Assembly (NCBI GenBank): GCA_027575765.1
Contig: JANBPT010000075.1
Location: forward strand, 18,570-82,569
DNA: 64,000 bases
Reading direction: 5' to 3'
DNA from: Tieghemiomyces parasiticus
Taxonomy: Eukaryota > Kickxellomycota > Dimargaritomycetes > Dimargaritales > Dimargaritaceae
Shown: positions 45,082-57,716 of the stretch, one piece after another
Layout of the letters: every line of letters begins with the position of its first letter
How positions within the stretch are numbered: the stretch's first letter is position 1
The notes under the pieces: generated by a model
Databases searched by the model: none
What the model was told of the DNA's origin: nothing
Seen by the model: the letters and a program-made list of their open reading frames with translations, nothing else
Program-made: the position numbers and the translations under genes

Positions 45082-47177
45082 GATGACAATGAAAAATAGC
45101 TTGAGGTAAATGGGTGTGGAAGGCAATAGGACGAGTAGTGCGAATCGATACCAGATCGTTGCAAACAGAATGGCGCGTGAAATAAAACAAATCAATTGCG
45201 ACGGGTGCAAAAAAGTAATGGTAATTAAGGCCAGAATGTCAGGATATATGATGGGCCTTTTATATTGAAGATGCAGGGCCCGTAGAAGGTCGTCAAGGAC
45301 TCTGAACTTGAGACCCGCAGCCACGTTTCCCACCTGTAAAAGTACACAGGCAGAACGGAGGAGTAAAGAGGAGCAAGACACGTTAGATACGACTGATAAT
45401 TAGCTTCAAGTCACACAGATAATTATGAAATAAATGGTGATTGAGCACAGCCCGTGTGCGTGGTAATTTCGTCCAGGTGCTTATGTATTGGTTCGGACGC
45501 AGCTGTGGCCAACCGTCGTGTTAGTACCTTCCGGCCGACCGCATGGACCAGCCGGTGGCATTGGCCGACAATCGATCTGGTCAGTGGGCCGTATCCATCC
45601 GTAAGATCATACGCTGCGTAAACGTGGAGGGCGAAAGCCACAAGCAGCCTTGCCGTCATTGGCTGGGGAACGCGGGGAGGCTCCCACGCTTTCACGATTT
45701 TTCGCCTCCCCTTCCGCACCGGTCTCCAAGGGCAATGGGAGAATTGATACCGCTGGGGACGAATCAGGGACGTTAGAAAACGCCAATCCCGGCAGCAGCA
45801 GTATTTGGCCTGCATTAGTAACCGCGCTAAGATCCTAGACGGGAACAAATTGTCCAAGTGCAATATACGCCCCATGTTCTAGGGCTGCTACTGTACGGCG
45901 GCCATGGACGCCAAGTACCCAACCCTGTGGTGATTGGCGCTAGGGGAGGGTTAGGTTATACGCCCGCAATTCATCTCGGCTTGAAGATTATATCTACCCA
46001 TCATTATAGGGGCAGGTCAGGGCAACTAGCCTGCCCTTTTCTATGGCCAGTCTGCTATCGTGGGACAGGCGGAAACTGCCGAGGTCTCCGTATCGAACAG
46101 GCGTTGACGAAATACGATTTCACGTAATAACCAAATAGTCTGGGTAGCCCCCGTTGTAACGGTATTGGCTGCGTCAAGTCGACTTTAAGGTACGCCATCC
46201 ACTCGCCCAGAGGGCCCTCCATGTTTCTGACGAAATTGCTCATTTCCGAGGTCCCATATAGTTCCATTGCATAATAATGGGGCAGTGGTCAATGGATAGG
46301 TACATTTGCGGCTTTCGTCAAGGGCCTCCATTAAGCAATAAACATACGTTACGAACCGACATTCGCCGTTCCGAGTATGTCTAGCTGTACAATATCAGCT
46401 ACGATCCGTACGGACAAATCGTGCCAGTCAAAGCAATTAAGTTGACAATTATGGTCTAGAGAGGGAGGAGTGGCATGCGCTGTTGTAGTGAAACATAGCC
46501 TTAATATTAGGATGGGCTTTGTCCGACTCCACCTATACGGTACGAACCGCGCTAGGTGATCACTGTTATCTGATCACCAGCTTGACTGTACATCAGCTGG
46601 AACCTAATGAAGCTGGACATATTGCATACCTATTACTTACACCACGTCGAAATCTGACAGTACCTGGGTAGCATGCCTCGAACCTCAACCGCCGCGGACC
46701 GGCTTGACTTCTTTCCCTGGGTATCGTGAATGCATCGGCTCTATACAGAAGCGATTCGAGTGTCGTGACCTAACGTTCGCTGTCAACACGGCCCGTGGGG
46801 GGGGCCACGCGTCAGTCCCACTGAATAATAAACGCTGGCAAACATATCTAAAAAAAGGGCATGACAGAGTGCTAATGGCCGACTTAGGCGAAGTTTATAC
46901 CAACGTCGTGGTTCAGAGTCCCTCCCGTGAGGAATGCTGAATACAAGTACGTCTCTGCGCTCTCCCCCCCTCATATATAGTCAAATATATTGCATGGGCG
47001 ATGTATGCGTTCTCCTAGTTGCTGCTATATACAAAATTTAATGTTTTTACTTGCATGAAGCAAGCTATATGTGGATCCGGCTGAAGCTAAAATTGATGGC
47101 TAACGTGGAACAACATAACGGGCTATAAAAATACGGCAGAAACCTTGTTTGTGGTCTCGGATCGACAGGTTCCTGAC
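45082..47177. other. Gene-poor region between barwin-like paralogs
   Basis: 2.1 kb, A/T-rich in the middle, no supported gene. An ORF at 45423-45875 on the minus strand has no recognisable domain. Confidence 0.5.
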
Positions 47178-47609
47178 TTAGCTGGCGAAAGACCAGGTAA
47201 TAGAGACGCGGCCGTCGGCCTCATCGGCAATCTCGTCGAAGGCGCCGGGGCTCATGTCAAGATCCCCCGACTTACAGACGGGGCACTTGTCCACGATCTT
47301 GGCCTGCACCTCACCCTTGGGGCCCTTGATGTTGACCATCTTGCCGCAGTTGGAGTTACTGTTAGGGTTGCCTTCACCGAACTGCGGGGCGTTCAGAGCG
47401 ACTACCTTTTCGCTGTCACTGTTATCCCAGCCACAAGCCCCCGTACCGACAGAGGGGCTGTAGTAGGTACCGTCACCAGTGAATTCTTCGCCACGACGCA
47501 GCTGACGGTGGGTGTCGCGGGGAAAGGTTCGGTGGTCGGGCAGCGCGCCGACCAGCAGGGAGCCGGTGAGGGCAATACTGAGAGCGACAATGGGCTTGGA
47601 CACGTACAT
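47178..47609 (-). CDS. Secreted barwin/expansin-like double-psi beta-barrel protein, second paralog
   Basis: Single exon, 143 residues, ATG at 47609. A signal peptide (MYVSKPIVALSIALTGSLLVGA) leads through a short Arg/His-rich spacer with a possible dibasic processing site (LRRGEE) into the DPBB domain. FTGDGTYYSPSVGTGACGWDNSDS, ALNAPQFGEG, IVDKCPVCKSGDLDMS and FDEIADEADG align with the gene at 44566-45081 without large gaps. Sequence divergence between the two is substantial, so this duplication is older than the one giving the pseudogene. The spacer is much shorter. Likely role: cell-wall or carbohydrate binding outside the cell. Confidence 0.92.
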   Translation of the reverse strand: MYVSKPIVALSIALTGSLLVGALPDHRTFPRDTHRQLRRGEEFTGDGTYYSPSVGTGACGWDNSDSEKVVALNAPQFGEGNPNSNSNCGKMVNIKGPKGEVQAKIVDKCPVCKSGDLDMSPGAFDEIADEADGRVSITWSFAS

Positions 47610-48880
47610 GATGAAGTCAGCAAGATAGAATCTAGGAAGTGTACGAAATTATGTGTAACGGAGGAGCGATACTAAATGCGGGGCAGCAACACGGACAGCG
47701 GGTATGGGTGAGAGTGATAAAGGTGAGGGTATTGCTAATAGGCAAAAGAGGGGGGGTATTTATAGCCGAATGGAACAGTCAGGTACAACCGATGCAGGTA
47801 CAGGGATCCTACCCTGCGGCCTGAGATCTGTACGTCACCCCATGGTAACCTACTTAGGTACAATTATGCAGGAATCCGCTTCCCGGCACTGTACCTGATC
47901 GGCACTTGGACATGCGTGTACCTGGGCGTTGACGCCACAAACCTTCCTCAAGCTACGCCACTGCCCGAACTGGAGACCAATGAGTCGCGTCGAGAAGGGC
48001 AAAATCGCTTGCCAGCGCCACTCTGGACCAGTGGGAGGGATTGGATCTCGGTCCTGAATTACAGCATGGCGAAGCGGTCGAAGGCTAGCTCAGAGTTTAC
48101 CCGCCGACGGGGACGGTGTCCAGGAACCGAAGAGTCCGGACGCCAGATGTCAGGCCGCCGGGGCATTACGGGCTGGGCCGTGGCGTCGGAAGACTGCGAC
48201 CACCAGTGAAAACAGGGACGCCGTTGGCAGGGCGGGCGCAGCATTTCGGGGCAGGGTGGTGGGCGTCCAGAATTCTTTGTATTCGTAGGCCATGGCGTAG
48301 AGGTATTCCCAGCCCTCCCTCCAGTTTGACCGCATCATCATCTAGTTTTAAAATCCATGTTTGGCGCATCGGTCCCGCTTAGATTCCATTTGAGTTGATA
48401 CGTAATCTGTTGGCGACGTAAATGATCAATTGTCACTGATTCGGTTTAATACCTTGACACCAGGCTCAATCGGGACCCGGATTTATCGAAGCGCCAAGTC
48501 GGCGACAGTCTGTGGCTGGAAAAATACCACGACGTGACCAGTTAGATAGGTGGTGGCAGTACCTACCAACCGCACAGAGGCGCATACTGCATTGGCCGGC
48601 TGGTTATTAGACTGGTGCCATAATGGGGGGGTGGCTGGGGTAGCGATTGTATTCGGAATAGAAATACGGTTTTATTCGTGCATGACAATAAAAGGCGACG
48701 CCAAAGAGCGTATTTATGATAATCAAGGCCGAGCTCGGCCCCATAGCTGACAGACAGGTCGCCACCAATCGCTGGCAAGTGGGGCTGTGCATCAATTATT
48801 TTGGGAAAACACCCATTCTACGCTGTATTTACGGTGGTGGGTCGTACCAATCAGCCAGGCAAACCCGCCGTGCTCGAAAG
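47610..48880. other. Intergenic region with GC-rich patch
   Basis: 1.3 kb. The first 150 bases are probably the promoter of the barwin-like gene. A GC-rich patch (47930-48350) has gene-like frames on the minus strand (NWREGWEYLYAMAYEYKEFW near 48260-48330) but no full gene could be built. Confidence 0.4.
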
Positions 48881-50700
48881 TCACCAGGGACGATAAGGAA
48901 GGAACGCGCCATCTAACGTGATTCGAGCCCTGTCCCCTTGCGGAGTCGTTACCTGGTTGAGATGAATAGGTAGTATCATTAAATGGAAGAGTAGTAGCAA
49001 ACGAAGCATTAGGAACCCGATCATGGGGCTGGTAAAGACACATATGATGTGAGGCACCAAACTCCAGAGGATTCGGTTGTGTATATGAGGAATGTATCAA
49101 CTCCCAGTCGACCCGCCGGCTATGTTGTACAGAAGAATCGGTCAACTCCATGGCCTGCCGTGGCTTACCTTCTCGATGTGCATCTTAAAGTTAACGGCAC
49201 TGATAATACCATCACCAAACTAATCACCGACAGCCGCCGTATTTGGAAGTGTTCGCATAATTGAACCTAGAAATCAGTATCTGATAGCCAGTTGCACAAG
49301 TGACGAATGGAAGCGTATTCCATCCCAAGCGGAGTGGATAGCCAATAAGTTCAAGTCACCAACCTTTTCTTGGATGATGGCCTTAAGCGGGACGGCGTAG
49401 ATCTGCGGTGGACAAGATCAGTTGAATAGCGGTAGTTGGTAAGTAAAGAAGGTTAATAGGCGGATAATGCACGTCAGTTTGGGCGTTGGAAGAGCAGAGG
49501 GTTCTGACCCTGTACGCACACCCCGTCGCCTAGCCGGTTAAGTTATCTAGCGTTCGAGTGGCTTACCTGCATCATTTCGAAGAAACGGTAAAGTGTCGGG
49601 TCTTTGGGCGGGTACTCAAACAACCTAGGGGGACATGGTAGAGGATTCGGCCTAAATTTAGACAGCAGCACTCCGCAACGAAATGGTTCGCGTGGACTCA
49701 TCCGTGTGGTGGTTGGTCGTGAACCAGCGGTAGCGAGGACTTACCCTCCACGGGTTGGTGGCCCCCCGCGACTAAAATCGACACTGAGGGCCTCGTATGA
49801 CAGATTGAGGAGCTTGCAGAGTTTCTGCAAGTCAGACTCGGTGGGGTAACACTAGTGAGTAGCGCAGTGTCATGTACGGACTGGTTACGCTGTTAGGCTA
49901 AAAGGCATATCGGACAGGCGCTATAGACCTAGTCTATTACCGTGATCTAATGAACCCATCCTAGCTGCAGTAAGCACTGCATTGATCTAATTGGCGACGA
50001 AAGAATCCTACCGGCCTACTGCAGAACCCTGATCTGCGACATTGTAACCGACCTACCTGTCCGTAAAACAAACCCGCCACCCAGGTCTCATCATGGCCGA
50101 TTTTTTGACCGATTTCTTCGAAGCTAAGCACCATTCGTGAGACACAAGGCAATAGGTAAGGGTCAGAAAGGCAAGACATCTCATAATTTAGGCGAAGGAC
50201 CAAGTGAAAATAGGACAAGCCATTGTGGCTCAAACTATGTATCAGCACTGAACGCTCGGGCAGCGGCATAGCGTTGGCCAGGTGCAGTACTCAAAAAAAA
50301 GCACAGTTCTCAGTACTATGGTTGAGGAGATCGTGGCTCGGAGGTGACGCGTTGTGGCCAACGGCACGGAGGTTACCTGACTCAGAGCGGTGATATGGGC
50401 ACACTTACGTTAAGCCAACGTTCCGCTTGGCCTGAAGAAGTTTATCGCAGCCAGCGGGCAGGTTGTAGGTCTGGTATGCGGATATGGTGAATAGGGGCGT
50501 GGGGGGGGCGAATTGTGTGAGGATAGGTACGAACCGATGGGGTGTAGCTGTTAGCCCATAGAATTCTAAGCATGCACCCCAGAACGGCGACATGTCCGCC
50601 ATGCTGGTGCTCGACCTGATACGTTAGTGGCAGGGAACCGCTGCCGGAGCCACCGGGTCACCCGCGATTACTAGCTGATACCAGGTCTACCTACGTCCAT
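48881..50700 (-). CDS. cynS: Cyanate hydratase (cyanase), 8 exons
   Basis: Exons 50700-50695, 50470-50409, 50123-50057, 49851-49745, 49624-49567, 49402-49364, 49219-49169, 48952-48881; all seven junction phases agree and give 153 residues (E. coli 156). Cyanase converts cyanate plus bicarbonate to carbamate and CO2, the former decaying to ammonia. The N-terminal helical domain reads KLLQAKRNVGLTFEEIGQK and WVAGLFYGQ. The catalytic domain has Arg94 and Glu97 (YRFFE) and Ser120 (FGDGIISAVNF), matching E. coli Arg96, Glu99 and Ser122 with identical spacing. The C-terminus DGAFLPYRPW is the usual family end. The first coding exon is only ATG-GAC before a gtaggt donor. If that intron is wrong, an in-frame ATG at 50602 would add about 44 residues. 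Confidence 0.93.
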
Positions 50701-52235
50701 GGTGGTCGGGTTTGGAAGGCGGTGGGTAAGAAAAGTGCTATAGCGTAAATGAAAAGTGGGTACCCGGGCAATTCAGGAATGACAAGAAAAGAGATTCATG
50801 AGCTTCGTGGAGGCGTTCTACACTTTACATGCGCTTCCCAGGCGAGGGCCGTGTAGGAAACACGCATAACTGTAACTTGCCACTTTGATAAGCTTCGATG
50901 GCCGAGCCCGGGGTTTTAGAATGGGGTTTACATGCGTCGCCCTGAACTTTGAACGGGTGATTTTGAGACCTCCTAGAACTCTCGTCCAATGAAGGGGGGG
51001 GGCAAAAGGCTAGCCAGGCCATGTTTCACACTTTGCTGACGGGTCCCAGCTAGTAACGCAAGCACGCGGGCGTGCATCTGAAACGTCTAGTTCCCTCCAC
51101 AAACGGCCCCGATCTTGCTTTGACAACTGATTTGGCCCGGGTGCCAAGTATAAATAGCCCCCATCTACTACGGCTGAAGAGAAAGGTGGTACAGGGGTTT
51201 GTTCGTACCCGACCTATTTTTGTTAACCGCTTCGCTTGTCCTGAGGTATTTACCAACGAAAAGTCAGAATTGGTCGATGATACTGTGAGCGCAAAGTATT
51301 GCTTATTATGCACGTGGGCCCACCTTTGCGCCGCTAGGGCTACTAAGTTACCAAGACATTAGCACTCCGGTGGTGCAAGCTCAACAGCAGAGCAGTGAAG
51401 GATCAATATTCCATTAAAAAGTGCATCTGGATATCGCAATATGCCTAATAGTTGCCGGTGAGAAACTAGCGAGGCTAATGTCCCCGGTTCTAAACTGAAT
51501 GGATTGGCAAGTCGGGAACGATGTTACCCTATTAACAATCAGGAGCCATCAGATAATGTTAACCATCGACTTCTCGGCGGACATCGCCTTCTCTACATTT
51601 TGAATTGATCAGTAATAGTTTGCAGAAGCTTGGGCAGCCGTGCTTCGTGTATACCACCGATAAGTATTGTGGATGCTACTGTTTATACCTGCGTTGCCGT
51701 GCAGGCCAAGGAAGACAGGAAAATGGTGGCTCGTTTTGTCCCACGGATTCGAAGTATGTAGTACATAACGCGAACCTGCCCTTGTAATGGTTAAGCCACC
51801 CCCTGTGAGGTCGATAGACAGGCGCGACGTTAGCCTTTGTGCATCTAGGGATTAAATTTAGCACCGTCTTTTGTGGCAAGGCGCGGTTAGGTAAAATCGG
51901 CCGTAGAAGAATGACAGTACAAATTATCTCGAATTCCCATTAGCCCTTTTATGAAAGATAGAATACTCGAAAGAAAAAGGTGACATTGATTAACAACCCA
52001 TCAGGGAGAATCCGCAGGCTTACTTGTTACGTAATATCCCCCCCCCTTGAACCCACACGACCGTTCCAGCACGATATGGCCAAATCGAATTATTAAATTA
52101 AAATTTAACTGCGCTCATTATAGAGAAATTACTATGGTGTCCTGATCTATACCTAATTTTGAATTGCCAAAATCGCGGGAGCGGAGGGGCTGGAAACTGA
52201 CTAAGCTGGCAGCAGGGCTTTACTTATTAAAGTTT
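50701..52235. other. Gene-poor, A/T-rich region
   Basis: 1.5 kb. The cyanase promoter should lie in the first part. The rest is A/T-rich with no supported gene. Confidence 0.5.
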
Positions 52236-52931
52236 CTAATCCAGATAGTCGTCCAGCGCGATCGTGGGGTCGACAGAGAAGTCAGGGGTGGGTACGGTAT
52301 CCGTCCGGAGATAAAACGTATTCCCGCGGGTTAAGCTTAGTACCCCGCTATCTACGGGTAGCCGTGGACTGGTGTAGTAGGCGTGGATATGGTAGTATCC
52401 TTCAACGCCCGGGTGGAACGCATTTAACGCGGTGCGGGGGCTGATGTGTGCCGGCACACAGACCCGCTGGCCATCTTCGCTGCGCAGCACTTGGAAATAA
52501 ATATACTGCATTTCGGCGTCAGCGGGCGCTGCATAGCCGTCGTATTGGTTTCCGATCAGGAGGGGCTGACTCTGTCCCGGAGAGAGTTGAAAAGCCTCAA
52601 GGCAGTTCTCCAGTAACGATTTGAGGGCACCCTGAACACCATCGCGTCGGTTGATATTACGGTTAGTCTGTCGGAACTGGTAGTAGGCGGATAGGGACCC
52701 CCGGACACCGACCTGCCGACGAAGGAGCTCAAGGGCCTGTTTAGGATCCTCGTTCATTCCCTGCGCCTCCGCCTCGGTGACCGTCCAGGTCGTGAAGCGT
52801 TGAGTAGAAAGGGGCACATCGTCATCGGATGGGCTTTCAGCGCTAGGTGGGGTAGGAGGACTGAGCGAGATGGCCCGGGCGGCCCAGGGAAGGGCACCGA
52901 AACTGACGAGGAGGAGGGCGGTGATCTTCAT
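52236..52931 (-). CDS. Secreted protein of unknown function, 231 residues
   Basis: Single exon, ATG at 52931. A clear signal peptide (MKITALLLVSFGALPWAARA) precedes a Ser/Pro/acidic spacer. From about residue 60 the mature protein is a compact domain with helix-forming stretches (DPKQALELLRRQVG), aromatic strands (YIYFQVLRSEDG, GYYHIHAYYTSPRL) and an acidic end (ALDDYLD). There are only two Cys in the mature part. No membrane span or known catalytic motif was recognised. It lies in the same orientation as the two barwin-like genes and cyanase and may belong to the same secreted repertoire. Confidence 0.8.
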   Translation of the reverse strand: MKITALLLVSFGALPWAARAISLSPPTPPSAESPSDDDVPLSTQRFTTWTVTEAEAQGMNEDPKQALELLRRQVGVRGSLSAYYQFRQTNRNINRRDGVQGALKSLLENCLEAFQLSPGQSQPLLIGNQYDGYAAPADAEMQYIYFQVLRSEDGQRVCVPAHISPRTALNAFHPGVEGYYHIHAYYTSPRLPVDSGVLSLTRGNTFYLRTDTVPTPDFSVDPTIALDDYLD

Positions 52932-55900
52932 GGTAACGGGATTCCACGGTTAAATTGTTGACTTGTGAGAGATAGCGAATAGTTGGGAAGGATTAGGCTA
53001 GGAAGGTGGCTTGGATGCGTTGGCGGGGTAAGAGAGCTTGAGACAGTGGCAGTTGCTGGTTCACAAAGGCCGTGAAGGTGCCATTATTTATACCTTGCGC
53101 AAGATGAAGTAGCATACCAGTGGGTTATCAACCCCGACGCCATTACCATGTAGAGGAATGAAAAATGATTTTGACGGCATCCGTCGCCTCAATTGAGCCG
53201 TATGCTGGCACAGCGACGCTCCCTGCAATCTCTTATTAGCGGACATGTGAGGTGCAGCCATTGGTGTAACCGAATGACCTTTCACGGTCATCGTTCGAAT
53301 TCGAACTCTAAGGTTAGATCGCTAGTATCCTTGTGACTCCTGTCTAAGTTAGCGATGCGACTGACCTACTTATGCGTCAGAAGCCCGGTATGAACCTTGA
53401 AACGTTCCCACCCCTAGCCAGCTTTCACTCCACATCCTACTGTTAGCCAGTCGGTTCGATGTCACCAGTGTAACGGGGAGGTCTGATGTCGGATAAAGAA
53501 GGTGAAAAGAGGGGTTGGATTTTAACATGTTGTGACCCTCTGTTGCCACCCTTCTCATTTATTTTTATCTGTGAGATGCGACTGGCCCCCTCAGCTGAAA
53601 AGGAGTATTCCCCCTCCCTGTTGGTGCCTCCTATCGACGATTACCCCTCAAGCGACCCGGTACTACTCAAGCGAGGAAGGGCTAACAGCTGAACCCGGGA
53701 TGCCAGATTAGGCCAACGCCGCTCGCTACAAGTGTCTGTTGCGCGCCGCTGGTTACACAGTTTGATCTGGCGGCTCTTAGTTGACCTACCGATTCACTCC
53801 GACCCCCTGCCCTTACTCCCTGACCAGAACCATAAAACAGTGGCCGCAGACGAGGGCTCGCGTAACGGTTACCAATATGGTAAATCTGAGATGCTAGATA
53901 ATGCCGTTTACCATATCTCAATTTTTTTATCGTAGTATAACACGGGAGAGGTTGCCACCATTGTGGCCTCGACATGACCAGCGCATGACCTGCGAGTATA
54001 CGTAGTCACTCATTCAGAAAGATAGTGTGCCCACAGGTGTGCGTTGGCTCCCTCATAATGGACACGCCTAGCGCTTCTTTAGGGACCGTCCGGCCGATCA
54101 TGAACCACGTCTACCCCAACCCATTGTTCTGCCGTGTCATACCTAGCCTGTTCAGGACACGTACATTCTACACCGGTCAACTGGGTCCCAGAGGTAGGGT
54201 AGCGGGCGTGCCGCCTGGTGGCGTCTGATGAATGGGACCGTACTGAGACCCGTGTGATTGTTTCCTCCAGACGCCAGTGACGACGTTCATCACTTATCAA
54301 ACGAGATAGGGCCCCTTGGTCCCAGCTCCGCAATGGGACCGGTTCGAAACTATTTGACGCATAACTGGTAGCATTTTTGACCGCCCAAACGGTATCAATC
54401 ATTGAAGTGAGGCTGTTCACTGCGTCCCCCCCGGTGGAAGTGGGCCATCAAGGCCTATGATATTTTTATAACCAACCCTGTTGAAGGGCCCTGTATGATG
54501 GGCTGTTATTTTCCTAGTAGCTCGGGTGTAGTGTTTCCCATTTGAATATATTTACTTTTAAAGTTGCCATTGCCTTTTTTTTAACGCACTGAGTTTTATT
54601 GTCGGAGGTATTTCATTTTACTCCAGGCCAGAGACCGTGGGTAGTAAACTGTAGAATGACAGGGGCCTAAATACGTAGGAGGCGCCAACGCGGTAATCGA
54701 AGCGACAATGTGCCAGATGATTGAAGGTAAAGAAAGAGAAAAAATAATAAGCAAGGCTTCGAAAAAGTGGTGAAGCGAAGACTTGTAGGTGGTAAAGAAG
54801 GGGGTTTGAAGACGAGGTGAAGCCACGGAGGGTTGCTGTCTAGCGGGTGAGCCAAGGTGGCCGGAGATGCCTTGAGCTCAGAGAGAAGTGGACAGTTGTC
54901 ATTAAGGGGCTTCATTGGCAAAATAAAATAAAAACAAAAAGGCACCAAGGTTATCAGAGGCTCCTCTGAGGGCCTTAACTGTACAGCAGGCAGGGTCCAC
55001 TCGGATATGTTTGATGGCTAGGTAAACAGGCAAGAGTTGGATTAGCTATTATATATTGCCAGAACTGCCGAATCCAACCTCCTTGATGGCTAATGGCCGA
55101 ATTTATGCACGGCAGACACCACATACATCTACCAGTGACGTCGAAGGTGTATGGCCAAGCCGTGGTTTGGTTGCGTGACCTTGAGAGCTGCCATCCTGCC
55201 CCATTTTAATACGCTAGCAAATTATACGTTTCTGACGTAACAGGACCGTGGTGGGCAACGTATCATTACATAACTTGGGGACCAACAGCACCCATACGGA
55301 AACCATGGATTACCGATAGACGCCAGTAGCAAATATACCCGGGGCGTGTGGGCTGGCTTAACAGTTGGATTTCTTGCAGATACACTCAGACGGGGCGGCC
55401 CCAACTCATTGTGTGTTTGGCTTCGTGCCAAAGGTGCGAGAAAGATGTGCGCCTTTGAGGCAAACTATGCAGTGCTGTATTTATTAGTGGCCTATCATAG
55501 TCACCTTCGAATCTCCCCGCTAGTAACTTACTTTCTCGCCTCCTCCTCCTTACCCCTTAACTCACAAGAGTTTTATTGTTATTACCAAGCTGGATTTACG
55601 ATGACCTTGCCCCATACCCATGAGAGTCGCAGCTTCTTACGCGACGTTAACTAAGCCGACCCCTTCCCCCTCCAACCATTCTATACTCAAAATGATATCC
55701 ATAAACGTTGGCCGCTACAGACATGCCCAGCTCTCTCCACGCTTCACATACGTCCCCACGTCTAGCAGAGAGGGATTTGTTGGATCTGCCGCTTCCACCC
55801 TACCACAGTGGGCGCCAACGGGTATCTCTGGGTTACGGCCTGCCCGCCTGTCTCATTGGCGCCCGTACGCCAGTGCCCCCCTCATTTACCCGTCCCAATG

Positions 55901-57716
55901 CCCATGCAGGCCATAGCTAAATGGGCAAAGTGCTAGGCCTTGGCGCCGAGCGGTATTGGTAGGCATGGGAGTGATAGTGCTAGGCTTGGATGACCACACC
56001 CACTTTATACCCAGCCAGGGGCCGCTTCCCTCGTCCTGCGCTTCCCACCGGGAGGTTCTCTCTGCGCTGCTAGATCGTCGTGGCCATCACGGACCACTGT
56101 GCAAGTCGATGCTGATCCCTAGCCTTTGGGGGGGCCTTGGTCGTGTCGGCTCAGGCTCACTGTCGCTGTCGCTTCCCTCCCCGAAATCAGTTCGGCAGGT
56201 GGCTCCGCTGCTCCATTTGGCACCCCAGCCCTCACCTTGCTCGCCACCATTGCCTCTTCTGGTAGGGATCATGCAGCTTTGCGGGATAGTCAGGCACCTC
56301 ACGGTCGCTGGCCCATTGTGCACCGCAGGGCTGTACCTGACGATACCCCACGGCGACAGACCATGAATCCTCATCTGCCCATTGGCGCGAATACTGGCGA
56401 CACACTACTCTGTCCCTCGACGCACTCCCCGGCTATAATTACCCCCACACCAGGGCTAAATTAGACGGCAAGCCAAAGTTGTCATCCGTGGTCGGCTGGC
56501 CATATATAGCTGCTGCCCGGTCGCCGCCCCTAGGAACCGGTGTGGATTTCCTTGCTATATTGACGTCTTTTATCACTCGGCCACATTGCCCCTGCCGCAT
56601 AATTGTGCACCGCCCTTGCGCTAGCGCCGGTTTCGTTAGCCGCCCCCGTTCTTTCTCCCACCCCGCTCCCCATCGGTGCGACCTGCTGGTCTTGTTGTAC
56701 CTGGCCCAGCTCCTCCCACTGGTCCCTTGACCCATTTGCATCCTCTACGACCTTCTACCACGCATGCCCGCGATTCCGCTTACCACCCGCTAATACCTTG
56801 CTTTGCCCTGCCCTACGACGGCACTTTGATTTAGACCACCCTGCGCCGGTGCACGGACCGACGGCCCTCCCTTGCCTCCACTGTGCTTCCCTTTCGTGCT
56901 GGTTGCTTGCACGCCGATAGCCCCTACTTGGCCTAGGCAACGACTACGGCCGTTGTTTGTCAGTGAGATTTACAGTGCCGCAACCGCCCAGCTACCCTTG
57001 CACCGTCCCTGGCCTGGGACCCCGCCCTGGCCGTTTTTTTACAACTCCGCTTCAGGCTGACCTCGTGCCCTCCTTCCCCAACCTCGCGGCCGGCCCGTCC
57101 TTCCCTCCCGTGTCGTCGTACAGAATAGCCCTTCGCAACTCCCTCGGCACCGGTGGCGTTTCCTGTTTTCTCAGCCCTGCCACCTCGTCCGTATGGCCGG
57201 CCTGTTCAGCCCCCTTATAGTCTCCCGTCGGGTCGCCGCTTAGCCATCAATATTCTGTATTGCCTTCGGCCTTCCGTTACCGGCTGGCACAGACAGCCCC
57301 TCCGCCCAGAACGGCCTATCCACTCACTTCTCTCTCGCCGCTGGTCGGCAACCTAATCGCACGGCATAGCTGGGTATTTAAGGTGCCGCGCACACCCACC
57401 TGGCTCTCCATACCAACCCTCACCAACTCCAACCTCCCCCCTGACCGCCGGCTGCTGTAGACCCGCAACCACCTTTGAGCCTCCATATTGTGGCGCATTG
57501 GAGCCTGGCCACACTTCAACCCATTTTCCTTCCGCACCTGTTCTGAAGCCCAGCCCAGGTATCTGGACATCATCGCCCTTCCTTGTCCGTTGAGCGGACC
57601 GGGCGGCCATTATACCTCGCGCCCACGTTTACCCCTATCCACAGGTTCGCCGGTCCAAACCTCTGCCACCTGCACTGTTTTTTTTTGGACCCTCGACCCA
57701 ATCCTTCATTTGTTCC
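52932..57716. other. 4.8-kb gene-poor region, GC-rich C/T leader at the right
   Basis: 52932-55600 is A/T-rich and shows no gene. From 55600 to 57716 the plus strand is strongly C-rich. Several overlapping frames look partly coding, for example 56126-56464, but none has a recognisable domain or a consistent exon chain. It may be a long promoter/leader of the gene at 57717 or contain an unresolved gene. Confidence 0.4.

Noticed and set aside
45423..45875. Minus-strand ORF with a segment vaguely like the reverse-transcriptase D-L-x-x-G-Y motif
   Set aside because: Only a few residues agree and no other reverse-transcriptase motif is present.
50405..50602. Cyanase start at the ATG at 50602
   Set aside because: It would add a 44-residue extension absent from the family. 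Splicing from ATG-GAC at 50700-50695 to 50470 gives a protein of normal length in correct phase. Kept as an alternative.
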